From Phalacrocorax aristotelis (Eukaryota > Chordata > Aves > Suliformes > Phalacrocoracidae): a stretch of DNA of 64,000 bases. Below, piece after piece: positions 1 to 13,600 of this stretch. Numbering within the stretch: the stretch's first letter is position 1; each line of letters starts with the position of its first letter. The position numbers were made by a program, and so were the translations under genes. Below the pieces are notes generated by a model. That model searched no databases, was not told where the DNA came from, and was given only the letters and a program-made list of their open reading frames with translations. Location: contig NC_134277.1 in assembly GCF_949628215.1 (NCBI RefSeq), forward strand, positions 107,587,463-107,651,462. The letters run 5' to 3'.

Positions 1-1579
1 AAAAACCTAACTATGGAAGACATTCGGGCGACTACTTAGATAGTGGAAATAACAAAACTGAGTTTTTAATACAAAGGATTGAAAACCTAAAGCAAGTATT
101 CCTGAAATAAGTTCGAGCTTTATTTTTACTTTTTATCAACTACGTAGAATTGTCATATTATAATTTCACTATCAAGTAACTATATTTATTGCAAAATAAG
201 AGATGTAGATTTAGATTTGCAAAGAGCTGTTAGTGTTACTAGGGCTTTACTTTTAGCTTTTCCTCTAAAAAGGTGATTTTTTCTATAGATAAAATATGAT
301 TCCTCACACAGACTACAATGGCATGCTGTAGTCACAAAAACAGTAAGAAAGGTATAATTCTGGAGTCTACTTTACTGTGGCTGGTGATGGTACCCAGAAC
401 ACCCACTAAACTTTCTCCAGGGAGCTGTTCTCATGCTTTATTGGCTGCTCACCGATAATGACTGGACTGCTTTGTCCTTACATAACTGATCAAATAATTC
501 TCTGGAGAATTAATTTATTGATTCATTGATGACTTCTTTAATAATGTAATTTCTTTTCATCCTGCTTAACTGATACACTACTTCTGTTGATTGTCCACTT
601 ATTGAATTTATTTGCTCAGCTAATTTTTTAATCGTTAAACTTTGCCTGTTTAATTCTACTCCATTGCCTGTGTATTTTACTTACAATGAGTTTTACAACC
701 TAATTGACTCTGCACCTACATTATTTTCTCACTTAATTAATTGTATGTTTATACAATTAATTGCTTGATTTATACCCCCTTAATTAATTGATTACACCTT
801 AATCATATTTCCTGGCACTGAGTTGCCAAAAGATTTGGTAGCCATAGTCACATTCTGCCAATATTTGTCCACAATAGACCATGTGTCCTTTTTTTCCCCC
901 ACTTTTCTTCATCTATCACCATCTCCTCTACCTTTTTAATGTTTGCATTGTTTTACTTTTCTTCAAATTAAATATTCATTAATATTTAACACTGTCAGAG
1001 TTTCTTTTTATGAATTCAATCATTAGTTTTGATCCATTTTTCATTCAAATATTTCTCCTTCTAGTTAGAAGTTAGAACATGCTTCTGCAAGGAGTCTGGG
1101 TTTAATCCCAGATTATTCTGTATTATTCTAGATTAATCCTGGCAATTTAACTGGAGCCATTCAGTAAAAAAAAACCCACAGAAGTAGATCCACAGATAGG
1201 CACGTATTAATGTATTTTTCCACCCTGAACTAGCCACAGCGCTATAAAATACTGTTATCAATGTAGTCCTATGAATCTTAAAGACAACTAACTTCACAGG
1301 AGCGGTTCCTCACTACAACTAATCTATATTATAGCTCTTAAAGAACTTCCTGAGAAAATTAGATATGGCTTTGAATGCCTTCACCTGAGGAGGACACAAG
1401 ACCCAAGCTCCTAAATATCTTACGTGTTCTTTTTTGTTTTCTGCTTTTAAAATATTTTTTCTCTTCTTAAAGGATCATAACATCAATACTGCCTGATCAT
1501 TTTCAGAGCTTTTCACACTTATGTATATCACTTCTAGTTTCAGTCTCATCTTTGAATCCCAAAATGATGGGATGTCCTT
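1..1579. other. AT-rich noncoding DNA
   Basis: No coding frame of note and no repeat family that I recognise. The stretch is AT-rich, with several TTAATTAATT-like runs between 730 and 795, one of which forms a perfect hairpin listed separately. Confidence 0.6.
735..762. repeat. Perfect 12-bp AT-rich hairpin
   Basis: AATTAATTGTAT (735-746) is followed by the loop GTTT and its exact reverse complement ATACAATTAATT (751-762). A further TTAATTAATTGA lies about 20 bp downstream. No gene is adjacent, so a function is not implied. Confidence 0.7.
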
Positions 1580-1589
1580 ACGTGCGGAC

Positions 1590-2600
1590 AAAGCTTTATG
1601 TCCACGAGGACCCCCAGGTCCCTTTCCACAGAGCTGCTCTCCAGCCAGGTGGATCCCAGTCTGTGCTGCACTCTTGGATTATGTTTCCCAGGTGCATGAC
1701 CTTACACTTCTCCTTGTTGAACTTCATAAGGTTCTTGCTGGCCCACTCTTCCAGCCTATGCAGATCTTCCTGCAGAGCAGCTCTCCCTTCTGGAGCTTCT
1801 ACTTCCCCACTCAATTTGGTGTCATCTGAAAACTTCATCAGGCTACACTTGATGCCATTATCCAGATCACTTATAAAGACATTGAATAACATTGGGCCCA
1901 ATACTGATCCCTGGGGGACTCCACTTGTGACAGGTTGCCAGTTTGAAAAAGCTATTTACCACCACCCTTGGGGTGCAACCTGTCAGCCAACTCCCCACCC
2001 ACTGCACAGACCACTTGTCTAGGCCATAACACATCAATTTCTCCAGGAGGAGACTGTGGGGGACCGTATCAAAGGCCTTGGAGAAGTCCAGGTAGACAAT
2101 GTCCACTGCCCGCCCTATGTCAACCAGCAAGTCATTTTGTCATAGAAGGCCACCAGGTTTGTCAAGCACAATCTGCACTTAGTGAAGCCGTGTTGGCTTT
2201 TCCCAATCACGTGCTTCATTTGACTTGTGATGGCCCCCAGGAGGATTCGTTCCATAATTTTCCCAGGGATTGAAGTAAGCCTGATGGGCCTGTAGTTACC
2301 CGGATCCTCCCTCGAGCCCACTTGTAGATAGGGGTAACATTTGCCTTCCTCCAGTCCTCTGGGACATCCCCCGTTCTCCACGATTTCTCGAAGATTATGG
2401 AGAGTGGCCTTGCGATGATGTCAGCCAGCTGTCACAACACCCTCGGGTGGATGGCGTCAGGGCCCATTGATTTGTAGGAGTCAAGCTCTTGTAATAATTC
2501 ATGTACTAACTCTTCCTTCACTGATGGTGGGTCGGTGTTTGGATCAACCAGTAATTTCGTTCCCAAAGCCTAGGACCCTACAGTGCTGGTAAAGAGAGAG
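1590..2600 (-). pseudogene. CR1 reverse transcriptase remnant
   Basis: Remains of the CR1 ORF2 reverse transcriptase, broken across several minus-strand frames. [20 protein letters not shown] (about 2310-2250) is the start of the RT core. VDIVYLDFSKAFDTVPH (about 2110-2060) is motif A with its Asp. [12 protein letters not shown] followed by [11 protein letters not shown] (about 1900-1805) is motifs B to C, with Ala to Ser in FADD. A linker, ending in frames rich in Lys and Arg, lies at 2637-3146. Shifts between the frames show decay. It is cut off in the thumb region near 1590. Confidence 0.9.
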
Positions 2601-3129
2601 GTGAAGAAGGTGTTGAGGACCTCTGCCTTTTCTGCATCATTGGTGATTGATTCTCCTTTTCCGTTTAACAATGGGCCGATGTTTTCCTTCTTTTTCTGCT
2701 TGTGGCTGACACCTGAAGAACCCTTTCTTGTTATTTGTGACATCTACGGCCAGTTTCAATTTGAGCTGGGCTTTTGCTTTTCTAACTGCATCTCTGCATG
2801 CCCTGGCTATGCCCTTGTAGTTCTCAGTGGGTAATCCTCCACTTCTCCATCTCTGGTGTGCTTCCCTTTTGGATTTGAGTAGACCCAGGAGGTCATGGTT
2901 GAACCATGGGGGCCTCTTGCTCTGCTTACTTCCCTTCTCTTCGCAGGGGATAAACTGGTTTTGTGCTTCCAAGGGAGAGTTCTTGAAAAACTCCCAGCAC
3001 TCACTAGATCCTTTGTCTTCCATGGAAGCTTCCCATCGAATCCCTCCCAACTGAGCCCCGAGTGAATTGAAGTTTGCTCTTCTAAAATCCAGAACCCTTC
3101 TCTTAGAGCTGACCTCCAGCATGCTCAGC

Positions 3130-3928
3130 AGGATCCCGAACTCCACAATATTTGGTCACTGCAGCCAAGGCTATCACTAACCGAGATATTACAAAGCAGG
3201 CTTCCTTGGTTTGTGAATAGCAAGTCCAGCAGTGCCTCATTCCTGGTTGGCACATCTAATATTTGTATCAGGAAACAGTCCTCTACGCATTCCAGGAACT
3301 TGGTGGATGACATGCGAGCTGCTGTATTGTTCTTCCAGCAGATGTCGGGGTAGTCAAAGTCACCCATCAGGACCAGGTTCTGTTGGCCAGAAGCTTGCTT
3401 CAGTGCCCCAAGTATCGCTTCGTCAGCTTCGTCACCATGGTTAGGAGGTCGATAGCAGATGCCCACTGTGAGGTCCTGCTTGGAGATGACCCCTTTGACT
3501 TTAACCCAGAGGCATTCGATAGAGCAGCCGCAATCACCATAGTTGACTTCCATACATTCAAGGTGTTCCTTAATGTAGAGTGCAACTCCTCCACCTCGTC
3601 TACCTTGCCTGTCCTTACAAAAGAGCTTGTAACCATCCATTGTGATCCCCCAGTCGTCTCAGTTGTCCCACCATGTTTCAGTCACTCCTATGATGTCATA
3701 CCCTTCTGAGTGGGCACAGAGCTCCAGTTCCTCCTGTTTGTTTCTTAGACTGCATGCATTCGTGTACATACACTTGAGGTGATTACTGTTCTGTTTCACC
3801 TCTTGGGAGACAGCTAAGGAACTTTTATCACCACACTGCTTGGCCTGACTTACTCCCCTGTTGGATGTGCTGATGTGAGCGTTTTCGCCACCGATCCCAC
3901 CCCCCAAGTCTTTTAGTTTAAAGCCCAC
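3130..3928 (-). pseudogene. CR1 ORF2 endonuclease remnant
   Basis: The minus-strand frame carries the APE-type endonuclease that nicks target DNA in CR1 retrotransposition. Recognisable pieces, in order, are NACSLRNKQEEL, VTETWWD, MDGYKLF, RRGGGVALYI, GICYRPPN, GDF and LDLLFTNQ. Damage is visible. A TGA at 3659-3661 follows TETWWDN. The GDFN box reads GDFD. The normally invariant His of the C-terminal SDH box is replaced (CSDQILW). It cannot make an active nuclease. The identification is firm; the exact edges are approximate. Confidence 0.9.
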
Positions 3929-6788
3929 CTCATCAAATTAGCCAGCCTACTGCTGAAGAATCAGAATTGGCTCCCAGATTCAGGAGCAACCAAGTGTTTT
4001 GGAAGTCCCACATACCCCTTACCTTCTGCCTTCCAGGAGGCAGAATCAGCAGTGGGCTGCTCTTAGTGACTCAGAGGCATTTTGTTAGGGCAGGGATTCC
4101 TTCACCATTCCTTCCAGTATAATGGAAGCCGTAGTAACCTCTGTCTCTGGGAAGGGTTATAAGCAGGTACAGGAACTGCCATTTGATTCTTTGCCCAGTA
4201 CTTCTTCCTTAAGAGACACTTTCTTTTCTGTGGGAAAAGCCAGATGGGGAAGATTTCTATGTGTTTACATCAGCTCATGATGCACCACTTGGATCACTTT
4301 AACTCAAGTTGCAAGGGAAGCACGTGAAATTCAGAAATATTGGATTTCATATTGTTTACACATACTGAATACATGTCTCTGGGTGCAAGTACATTATGCA
4401 CTTTCTGTTGACATCATTCTGTCAGATACTTTTTTATCGGAACTCATGAATTACTAGGTACCTAAGATGGGATGCAAATATAGACTGAATGGAAGCTGCA
4501 GAAGAAAACATCAAACTGCATTTCCTGACCTTGTGTTTACCTGTAAATCTCAAGTAACATTCTTTCAACCTGCTTTTTGTGGGGGTCTTTTTGATGTAAA
4601 TTTCAAGAAAGCAAGCCATAACACCTAAGAGACAAAGCGGTGGGATGGAGAATGCCTAATTCCATTGCTTCTGTTTCACACATTTATTTGAAAGGTTGTC
4701 AGTGATAATTGTTGTTTCTGTTCATTTTATTTTTGTGGAGAGCTTTGGGGAAAGAATTAAAATATAATGGGAACAGTTAAGTAGGAAAGATATGTTTAAC
4801 TATATGCATACATTAAAATATCATAAGAAGACTCTAAATGTATTCCTTGTCAAATCTGGAGTCAGCATACAGCTGGACATCATAAATACATAGACATAGG
4901 ATAAAAGCTAAACAGAAAGCACTAAGCAATTAGAGTGAAATGTGTCTGGTTTTAAGCCCAGAAACTAAATATTGGTTGAATACACAGCCTCTGGCAAAAA
5001 TATTGTAAAAACTTGGGCAAGCTTGAGAAAATTATTAACTCAGTAATATTTGACCATTAGAAGACTCATCACTAGGCCAGATATGTAAAATGATGTAACA
5101 ACTTTATGACCAAAACAGTAAATAGATACTACATTCTCATCTATTATGGGATAAAGGACAAAAACAAAACAAAACAGAGAGAAAAAAAGATGAGATTCTG
5201 ATTGTACAGTTCCACTAGTATATGTCCTGATCACTGGCAAAGGGCAGCAAGGAAATTATGATGATTTGTTTGTACAAAAAGCTCCTCTGTTTGGATCTGG
5301 ATGACATCAAAGTAGAATATCTGACAGCTTCCCTTAGCTTGTCAGATCATAATAGCAGCTTACAGAAACAAAGCCTTGCCTGCAAAGAGACTTGGAACCA
5401 CAGCAGAGGAAGCTTGTGTGTAAAACAGAGATGAAGAAAACCTAGCAAAGGTGGGAGACTCTCCACAATATTTTAATGTAGTGTTTGAATTTCAAGCTCC
5501 ATTACTAGTATCTCTCTGAAGCCAAAATTGTTCAGCATCTGAGGAAATCTGAGCTTTGCCAACTCATTTTTAAAAACATTTTCAGGTAGAAAGAAGCTGA
5601 TTTTGTGTTCTTGGAAAGCCTTTTGACAAACACAAAGGAAAACAAATAAAGAGAATAAGCACACATCTGAGCATTGTCAAAGGCCCTAACGCTGACCACA
5701 GTCAAGAGACATTGTTCGCTCTCCACTGTTCATGCCTTTTTGCTGAGATTGTTTGCTAGGGGATCAATTATTGGATATGCACAAAGAGAGTAAAAGCATT
5801 AGTTAATCAATATTAAGTACCTGGACATTTTTTAGCCCATTATTATCAGCAGAATCTATCCCTAAATCTAAATATCACTGAATCTTCTTAACTAGCAGGA
5901 ATGGCTATTGCATTAGGGAACAGTACATGGTGCAAAGTTTCCCAGATTATGAACACTACAGGACCTGTGAAGACAGACTGCTCTGTTGTGAAAGTTGAAA
6001 AAGCTTTGTTTGAATGGCCCTACGCCTGAGCAAATACATGCTGGCTTACAAATCCCATCATCTTGCTACTCCAAGCTTTCAGTTTTGCAGTTAACACAGA
6101 AAGGCTCAGAAATCCCTGATGTCATGATGTAGACACAGCCTCAAAAACATAGCAGCAGGAGAAAAGACAGGTCCCAAGTCACATATAATTACAGAAGAAA
6201 ACAATTACATAGATTTATATACAGAAATGAATGGGAAGTTACTGCAGTCTCTGGAAAGTGAGAATATAAAGTTCCATGCAATGATTAGGACTACACAAGG
6301 TTAAAATAAAAATTAAAAAAAAAAAATTAAAAAGCAGCAAAACATTATGAAATGTTTTTTCTAAGAGCCAATGTCTTATTGAGTTCTATATTTACAAATA
6401 AATGTAGTCTCTGTCTATTTTCAAAATGAAAGCAATAGCCATAGTGTTGTTTCCATTTATCAAGTAAACATCAAGTTTCTTGATCCTACTCACTATCAAG
6501 AAGGACCAAAAAAACTGTAAATAATTTCATCAAAAGGTAGTGATGATTATAGGAATTTAGATTTTGGAAAAAGAATCATGTTAGCTTTTTACCTAAGAAA
6601 GGAGCTGAAATTGCAAACCAGCAAGATCACTAGGTTTAGGAAGCAATTTCTTGGACATATGTTTATCAGATTGGTAATTTTCAGGTGATGTACACTGCTT
6701 TGCCTTCCTTTCCAGTCGATATAACTTCCTGATAGTGGATTTTATGATCCCCGCAGGATGCAAGACTGAGTAAATGCTGCAGCTTGAT

Positions 6789-6838
6789 ATTCATTCATTC
6801 ATTCATTCATTCATTCATTCATTCATTCATTCATTCAG
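6789..6838. repeat. (ATTC)12 microsatellite
   Basis: About twelve uninterrupted copies of ATTC. A pure tract of this length is likely to vary in length between individuals. Confidence 0.95.
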
Positions 6839-9800
6839 TAAAGAAAACTATTGTTGATTTTCATATCACAGGATAAGTTTGCAGGATAGGCAACTAGAAG
6901 AAATAACTGGGAAAGATATGTTGGTGGACTTTTGCTTGTTTGTTTTCACAGGTGGCTTGATTTTGTTAACCATTCTATGTATGAGTGTAAAAATATATCT
7001 ATGTAATTGCTTTCCTACCATTTTAAATGTTGACTGTCACAAGAAGTAGCATGGCTTAAAGACAGAGTATATGTTATGCTTTGGATAAATATTCCAGAAT
7101 AATAAAAGCATAACAAGATGGGGTTTGTTGTTATTATAATTTATTTTTATACAAGTAACCTATCAGTAATGACCTTGACTCAGGAACATTTTTTAGCAAA
7201 TAAATAAATAGATGGAATAGATGGATTGGGCCACCACCCTTCCCAGCTGGTCATTAATCCCCCAGAAGTGCTACAGACCCTGATCATTAAGGCTTAATTA
7301 ATGTGTTAATAGAGTGTCTAAATGCTGAACTGTATTTTCTTTTTGTATAATTAACCTTTTGGGAATATTTTATTAATGGAGAAAGGTAATACATGTTTGC
7401 CAGGGAGATGCCACATTATTTCTTTTATTCACTGTAAACACAAATAAATTATGGAAAGCTTTTCATGTGTTTGTACATTTCACACTTCTGAGAGCTGTTG
7501 ACTATTGGAAATGAAGGGCAAGGGCATGATTAGAAAGACTCGTTATGTACTTTGGTGCTATTCTTCATGAATGTGTTTACCACTCAGAGCAGTCTATGAA
7601 TTCTCAGCAGGGCAGGCAAAATTGAATTTTACTGCTTCTGCCACAGGGACGCTAAAGGGCAGAGGATGAGGGCAGAGCTGAGATGATAGATTTGGGAAAA
7701 GATCCTTGGAGACCCAGGCTTACTTTTCCTGTAGCCTCCTGAGAATGGATTTCTAGGGATGCTGTCATGGATATTGCCACTGTTTGTCACATGAGCAGTG
7801 AATGCTGCTACTGGTATGGTTCCCTGACTACAGCAGATGCTCCTTACATGCTAGGGCACTAGTTTCCTCAATGGCAACAGCAGGAGCAAAGCTGGCTTTC
7901 CAGCGCTCTTAAGCAAACTGAAATAGGCAGTTAACAAGAACTGCCACAAACATTAATTTCCTGTCATCACTGCCAACACAGTGCAATGCAAGTGGTCATA
8001 ATTTAAACTTTTTTGGAACATAAACCTGGTCTTGCAATTTCTAAAGTTGATTAGGGGTTGTAGACACTCACCTTCGGTCGGGGATTTCCTGATTCCCTTA
8101 TTAGCTAGATTTTGTAAATTTTATTTTTACATTTGACTCATAACCAGTTAAGTTGTATTACTTAATGGATGGCCAAAGACACTTCATTTCTAAATTACTA
8201 TTACACCAATATTTATGTTCCTAAAGGGCTAAGGTAAAAGTTTGTTAGTATTTCAAATATATTTTTTTCTGCTTGTGTCTAAATATGCTAATACCTTTCA
8301 GATGAATAACTAGACTGTGTTTTGAGCATCCATCTGCCTCTCAAAGTGTACATATACATTTTTAAATATAAGGCACTATTTTCATATAGACTATTCCAAT
8401 TTCAACCACTATGAAGTATTAAGTAAAAGCTTCCCCTATCCCATTTAAAAATAAATAAATACATTTTAAAAAATCACAGCTTGAAACAAGTTCTCAGCTA
8501 CGAATTTTTTTTCTTCATATCCAGAAAAGGACTTCCAAGCAGTTCCCAAATTATTAGAAAAATACCTTTTTGCCATAAAAAGCATTAATTGTCAGTTTAA
8601 TTTATGTTTTTCATCTTCCTTACATTTAAGAATACAAATTTAAATAAAAATTCTGAAAAAGTTGCTTTGTCAAACATGTATTTACCATGGAACAAGGGGC
8701 AAAATATTCAGCAAGGTTAATGGAAGAGAAGGAAGAAAGCTAATTAAATGTTTACTTTTGCCTTGATCTGATTTATCTTGCAATTTTCTGCCTTATTCTG
8801 CCTGTTTACTAAATAATTTTTTAAATACATTCCTAATATTTGCACCCATAGGAGCAAAAATTACATAGGAACTTGATATTGCAAAACAAGTGCAATAGAA
8901 CATATGCTATTTTCAGTAACACTTACACCATGCACAACAGGCTGAAATAAATTGCACTTATTCTTCCATTAGATGTTTTAAAATAGAAAATAATGGCTTT
9001 AAAATGAGTAAAAGTTGACCTATATCTGGTTGGGAACAATCTGTTTTCTGGTTGGTTTTTTTTGTCTCTTGAAAGGAAATGTGACTTGCTTGCAATGACT
9101 TTTCTGTAAATTTGTATTTTTGCTGTAGATGACCAACCAGCTTTTATTGTCTTGCACCTGCATTTTGAGAAGCAAGCAAAAACAAACAAAAAGCAAACAG
9201 GTCCCAGCTTTGTCCTTAAAGTTGGAGGACCCTAAGCTAACATGTAATTTAATCTGTGGGAAAAGAACAGTGGAGAAAAGTGAAATTCATTCATTAAAGT
9301 AACACAGTTACATCTCCATTGTGTTTAATTGTTGTGAGGTTGCAGTCTCTATAAAACTCTATCTGCTATTGTTTATAACTGTTGGACTTAAACTACAGCA
9401 CTGAAAGGTATCTATGTCAGGGTCTGCCTCAGGCTGAGTATTTTGGGAGAATTTTAAGCTAAAACAGTATCTTTTCTTAAAAAATAATAATAAAAAAAGT
9501 AGTATGCTAAAAAAGTCCACTGCAAAACTGTAGCATTTTCTTTCTTTAGGCAAAGAAAAGGAATACATTGGGGCTGAGGTGGTGCTATCTGTGCAGTATC
9601 AAGAGTGTATAATTTCACTGGGGAATTACAAGGTTGCACCAAGCCTACAGAGGGCATGGGAAACACAAGAGCAAAAGAACCACTGTCAAAAAATGCATTT
9701 TTCACATATTAAGTTGAAACTGTAGAGCACTTGGCTTCTGTAGTAAGCTTGTTGTAACTTGCTGTTACTGGAGAGAGAAGGGAAGGCAGAAGCTTGTCTG

Positions 9801-10659
9801 TAATGCCAAGTAGAAAGCAAGATTATGAACAGAGAGTTTGTGTCTTGTGCTTAACCTGCACTTCCCCCTGCCGATGTCCTGGTGAGGAGGAGGAAGTGGA
9901 ATGGAAATAAGTGAATAGCCTGGAGGGAAAGAGGGGAAGAGGGAAAGTGCAAGGTCAAGAAACAAAAACCAGATGTTATGATGCTGGAAAATAGGACCCC
10001 TGAGGAATAGGAGACAAGAAGGTTAGGTAAAAGCTATGAAATTAGAATAAAAACTACTTTATCTCCTCACCATGCTACAGCATTTTTTCCCTCTACTGTC
10101 AGGGGGTGAAAAAGGGTGGGTGGGGAGGAAGAAATAAAAACCAATAAAAGAACTTTCCATGCTAGATGAAATCTTAAAATACATACTTTTTAAAGTGGAA
10201 CATTTTAGTTGTCAGACTCTCATACCATTTTCCTTATGCTTGTTAATGCCATTGTTTTGCTCTTGTGCTTATTCTTGTCTGAATGCAGTTCCTACCTGTT
10301 AGACTGGCAACCCTGAGGTACCCTCTCTCAAGAGTAGTGTTATGGAGAACATTTCAGACAGCTATTACTAAATATATAAACAGGATTGGGAAGTTTCTAA
10401 GGGAGTGACTTAAGAGTAATTGGTCTGACAGAGAAATCACATGACAAGGAAAAAGTATGAAAATCTACCTGTGATAGTTTATATTTTGGTGATGTAAGCA
10501 TTAAAAAAAATATTGTGACGTTTCTTTTATTGTTGATGCTGTTTTCCTGAAGGTGATTATTATAGTCTCTTCATGTTGCTGTATGACTGTACCTTATCTA
10601 TCTGGGATACTTCAAAGGTCAGTTTGGAACAGCAGGGCACATTTGAGTTTAAAAGTAAA

Positions 10660-10688
10660 ATGGAGGGGGTGGGGGGTGGGGAGGGGAT
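10660..10688 (+). repeat. G-rich tract, possible quadruplex
   Basis: Four or more runs of at least four G, separated by T or A, satisfy the usual G-quadruplex pattern. The surroundings are AT-rich. No gene is adjacent. Confidence 0.6.
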
Positions 10689-13600
10689 GAAACTTTGATT
10701 GATTAACAGGAAAAAAAAAAGAGACAAAAAAAATCCTAAATTTGGTGTACATATTTAGACATTCAATATTGGAATTACAGAAATAATTGTGCACAAAAAT
10801 AATTATAAAATGGCTTAAAAATGCTTCAATATGCCTGTTGTTGGTTTTGCTATGAAGGATACAGAAAGGCTATCTCTTGAGAGTGTCCATCTTCAGAGAA
10901 GAAGGAACTTTGCTTTGTGCCCTGCTTTACACATAGTACAAGCCCTCTGTAAATCCACTTATGGTTTCAATAACAGACTGAATTTGATTAATTTCTGTGT
11001 TAAATTAGTAAGCTTCAAAGTCCACTATATAACTGCAGTATAGTTAATAGAAGATTACTGAGACAAAGTTCCTGTGATACCAAGGCCTCCACATAAGCAG
11101 AGATGGCAAGTGGAAAGCTCCTCTTTAGGAAAGCCATTACAATTTACCTTTGTAACGTTATAGTAAACACCATCTGCTTTTGATTTTTACTTAGGATTTC
11201 AGAATGAGAAATGGAAAAGCAAGCTGCTTTTCAGAGAGCTGATTGGAAAAGTCAATGTCATTAATAACAGTATTTTGTTGAGTATTTGATGTTCAGCTGC
11301 TTCCCATTCCAAAAGAATATGCTACCTCACTTCTCCTTTACTTAGTGGCACTCACATTGAAAAGCTGTCCTAACAGAATACTACCTATGAAGACGGGGTT
11401 TTTTTCTCCTTATGATGGTGGAACTAGGATTTACCCTTGCTCCTCAATTTGAGTTGAACAAAATCCACAGCTAATGCAGATTTGCCACCTACAAAATAAT
11501 GAACAAAACAGTGTCCTATATTTAATCAACTGATAAATTTACCTGCATATAGCTTTGTTTTTGTATAAGTTATAACTGATTTTAATGCATTCCCTCCTAC
11601 AGTTCAGTGTTTTTATTAATTAAAGAATCCATTTCAACATTTTTCTCTTTTCCTCCTCCTCTTCCTTGCCTCTTCTTCATATGTGTTTATAGAGTTGTCA
11701 ATGAAAAACATATAGCAAATTTCAGTCCCAAATAAAGCTGTGTTTGAAAATAATGAGTCATATATTACCTCATGAAAATTTTTACTCAAGTTATTGTTGA
11801 GATGATAATAAAGTACTTTTATAACATATTTCTTTTAATGTTCCGTTCTTAAAATAAGTTTGTTACAGCCTGTCAAGAAATCCTTTAAAATATTGCACAG
11901 TGTATGACTGATGTACTGCATTATTTCACTAAATGTCTGATGCTATATAAGCCTCACTGCTATGGCCTAGCCTTTATGTTTTACACAGGTTTTCTTAAAA
12001 GATATATTGTACATCTCAAACTGTAATATCACAAGATTGAAATAGACATTGATTTACTTTACTGTTAACTACCAATTTAATGTCTGAGAAGTGGACAATA
12101 GATTCTTCTTAACTTCAGATAGTGCTGGACTGGATACCAGACATGGGATTCTTTTTCATCCACATTGACATTTCTAAACTAGCCACCTGTATCTTGACTT
12201 GTTATCTAGACTTCTTCCATAGCTCAAAGGGAAAGAGATGCTTATTGTACACTGTTTAACATATTCTAAGATAGGTCACATACCTAACCTTAGATGAGAA
12301 GGCCAAATGAGTGGCCTCTGAGTACCCCTTGCCAATGTTTGCCTTCCTATTTGCTTTTCTATTTTTTAAAATCTTAGGGCTTGGGGAAATTAGTCCATTT
12401 TAAAACAAAAACTGAACTGATTTAAAATATTTGAGTTATTTAATATCTGAAATATTCAAATTTGTAAGTGCTGATACTTTAAACATTCTATGCTTTATAT
12501 TTCGAAGGCAAGACTTTCGATTTGTAATATTCTTAATAATAGGTGTTCTAAACATGGAGATAAGACACCTTTTTATTTAAATTGTCTTGTTTGATGTTCT
12601 CAGAAAACCTAATGTGTTGAAGATTTGCCTAAATAAAAGTTTCACTCTGTGGTAGAACAAAGAACAACTGCTTTAACAGGTTTGTGCTTTTTTCTACTAG
12701 ATTCAAAACACTCATGCTCATTTAGCAGAAGACTGAAAGTTCTTATTTTCTTTCCTGTTAGGTTGCTAATGTCTCAGAGGTCAAGAGAAGGTTGAACACC
12801 TTGCCCCTGACAAGTGAACTGCCAAGGGGATGAGGAATATTGAGATGTGAGCGGGTAAGATGACTAGAAATTTGCTCAGTTATTGTCATAATTTCAGGAT
12901 ATTTAATGTGTTCATTTAGAATGTTTTGATCCCATCAATCAGTGATATCAATAAATAATTTACTTTTACAGAGAACTGCCAGAAAATTCTGAACAATTCT
13001 CTGTAATTTCTTTGCAACTCTAGGCAGCAGCAGCTCACATCTGTCACAATTCTAATGAGCTCTGGGCTAATATAGCTGGAACTTTGATAGTTTTCTGGGC
13101 ATATTGCAAAGCCATTTGGATTTGGGAGGAAGAAAGAAGGGTACAGAGCTTACTACGGATACTTTGCTGCCTTCCTAGCTGCCAGAGGCAATCCCATGTT
13201 TGTGGGAAAGGCATGATTCAGCAGAGGCAATTGAACTCATCTTTGGTTTTGATGGGCTTTTTTTATGTATTTGTTTGCTTGCTGCTGTTGTGATTGTAAA
13301 TATATTACAAAGGATCTGGAGATGGAGATAGACTAATTTTTTTGTGTGGTAAAAAAGCAAAGGAGAAAAATATTTGAAACCGAAAACTCAATGTTTGCTG
13401 ATAATTAGATAGAAAACAGACCTATCAATTGTCATGTTTTCTGGGAATTCAAAAATATCAGAAGTATGCAAACTGCTTAAGTATTTTCTGAAGCATTTGT
13501 GATGGTAAGCATCTCATGGATGAATAATTTTCCTCTTAGTACTATTTAGAAAGCATGCGGGTGAATTTATCTTTCTGTTAAATCATCATTCCTAGGAGTC

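Larger units (their letters stand above)
1580..3965 (-). mobile_element. CR1 LINE fragment, minus strand, 3' end missing
   Basis: Read on the minus strand this is the body of a CR1 non-LTR retrotransposon. It begins with the end of ORF1, a reading ...NLMRWALN then stop at about 3913-3942. The ORF2 apurinic-like endonuclease follows (to about 3130), then a linker and a reverse transcriptase. RT landmarks are YLDFSKAFDTVPH (near 2090) and the catalytic FADD box, here FSDDTKL (near 1820). Homology fades just after DLGVLVD at about 1590. The RT C-terminus, 3' UTR and octamer tail are absent. CR1 copies are normally 5'-truncated with an intact 3' end, so the loss of the 3' end needs a later deletion or rearrangement. 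Frameshifts and stops show it is dead. Confidence 0.93.

Noticed and set aside
6305..6335. A-rich run considered as a SINE or retrogene tail
   Set aside because: No SINE body or coding remnant upstream; low-complexity A/T sequence is enough to explain it.
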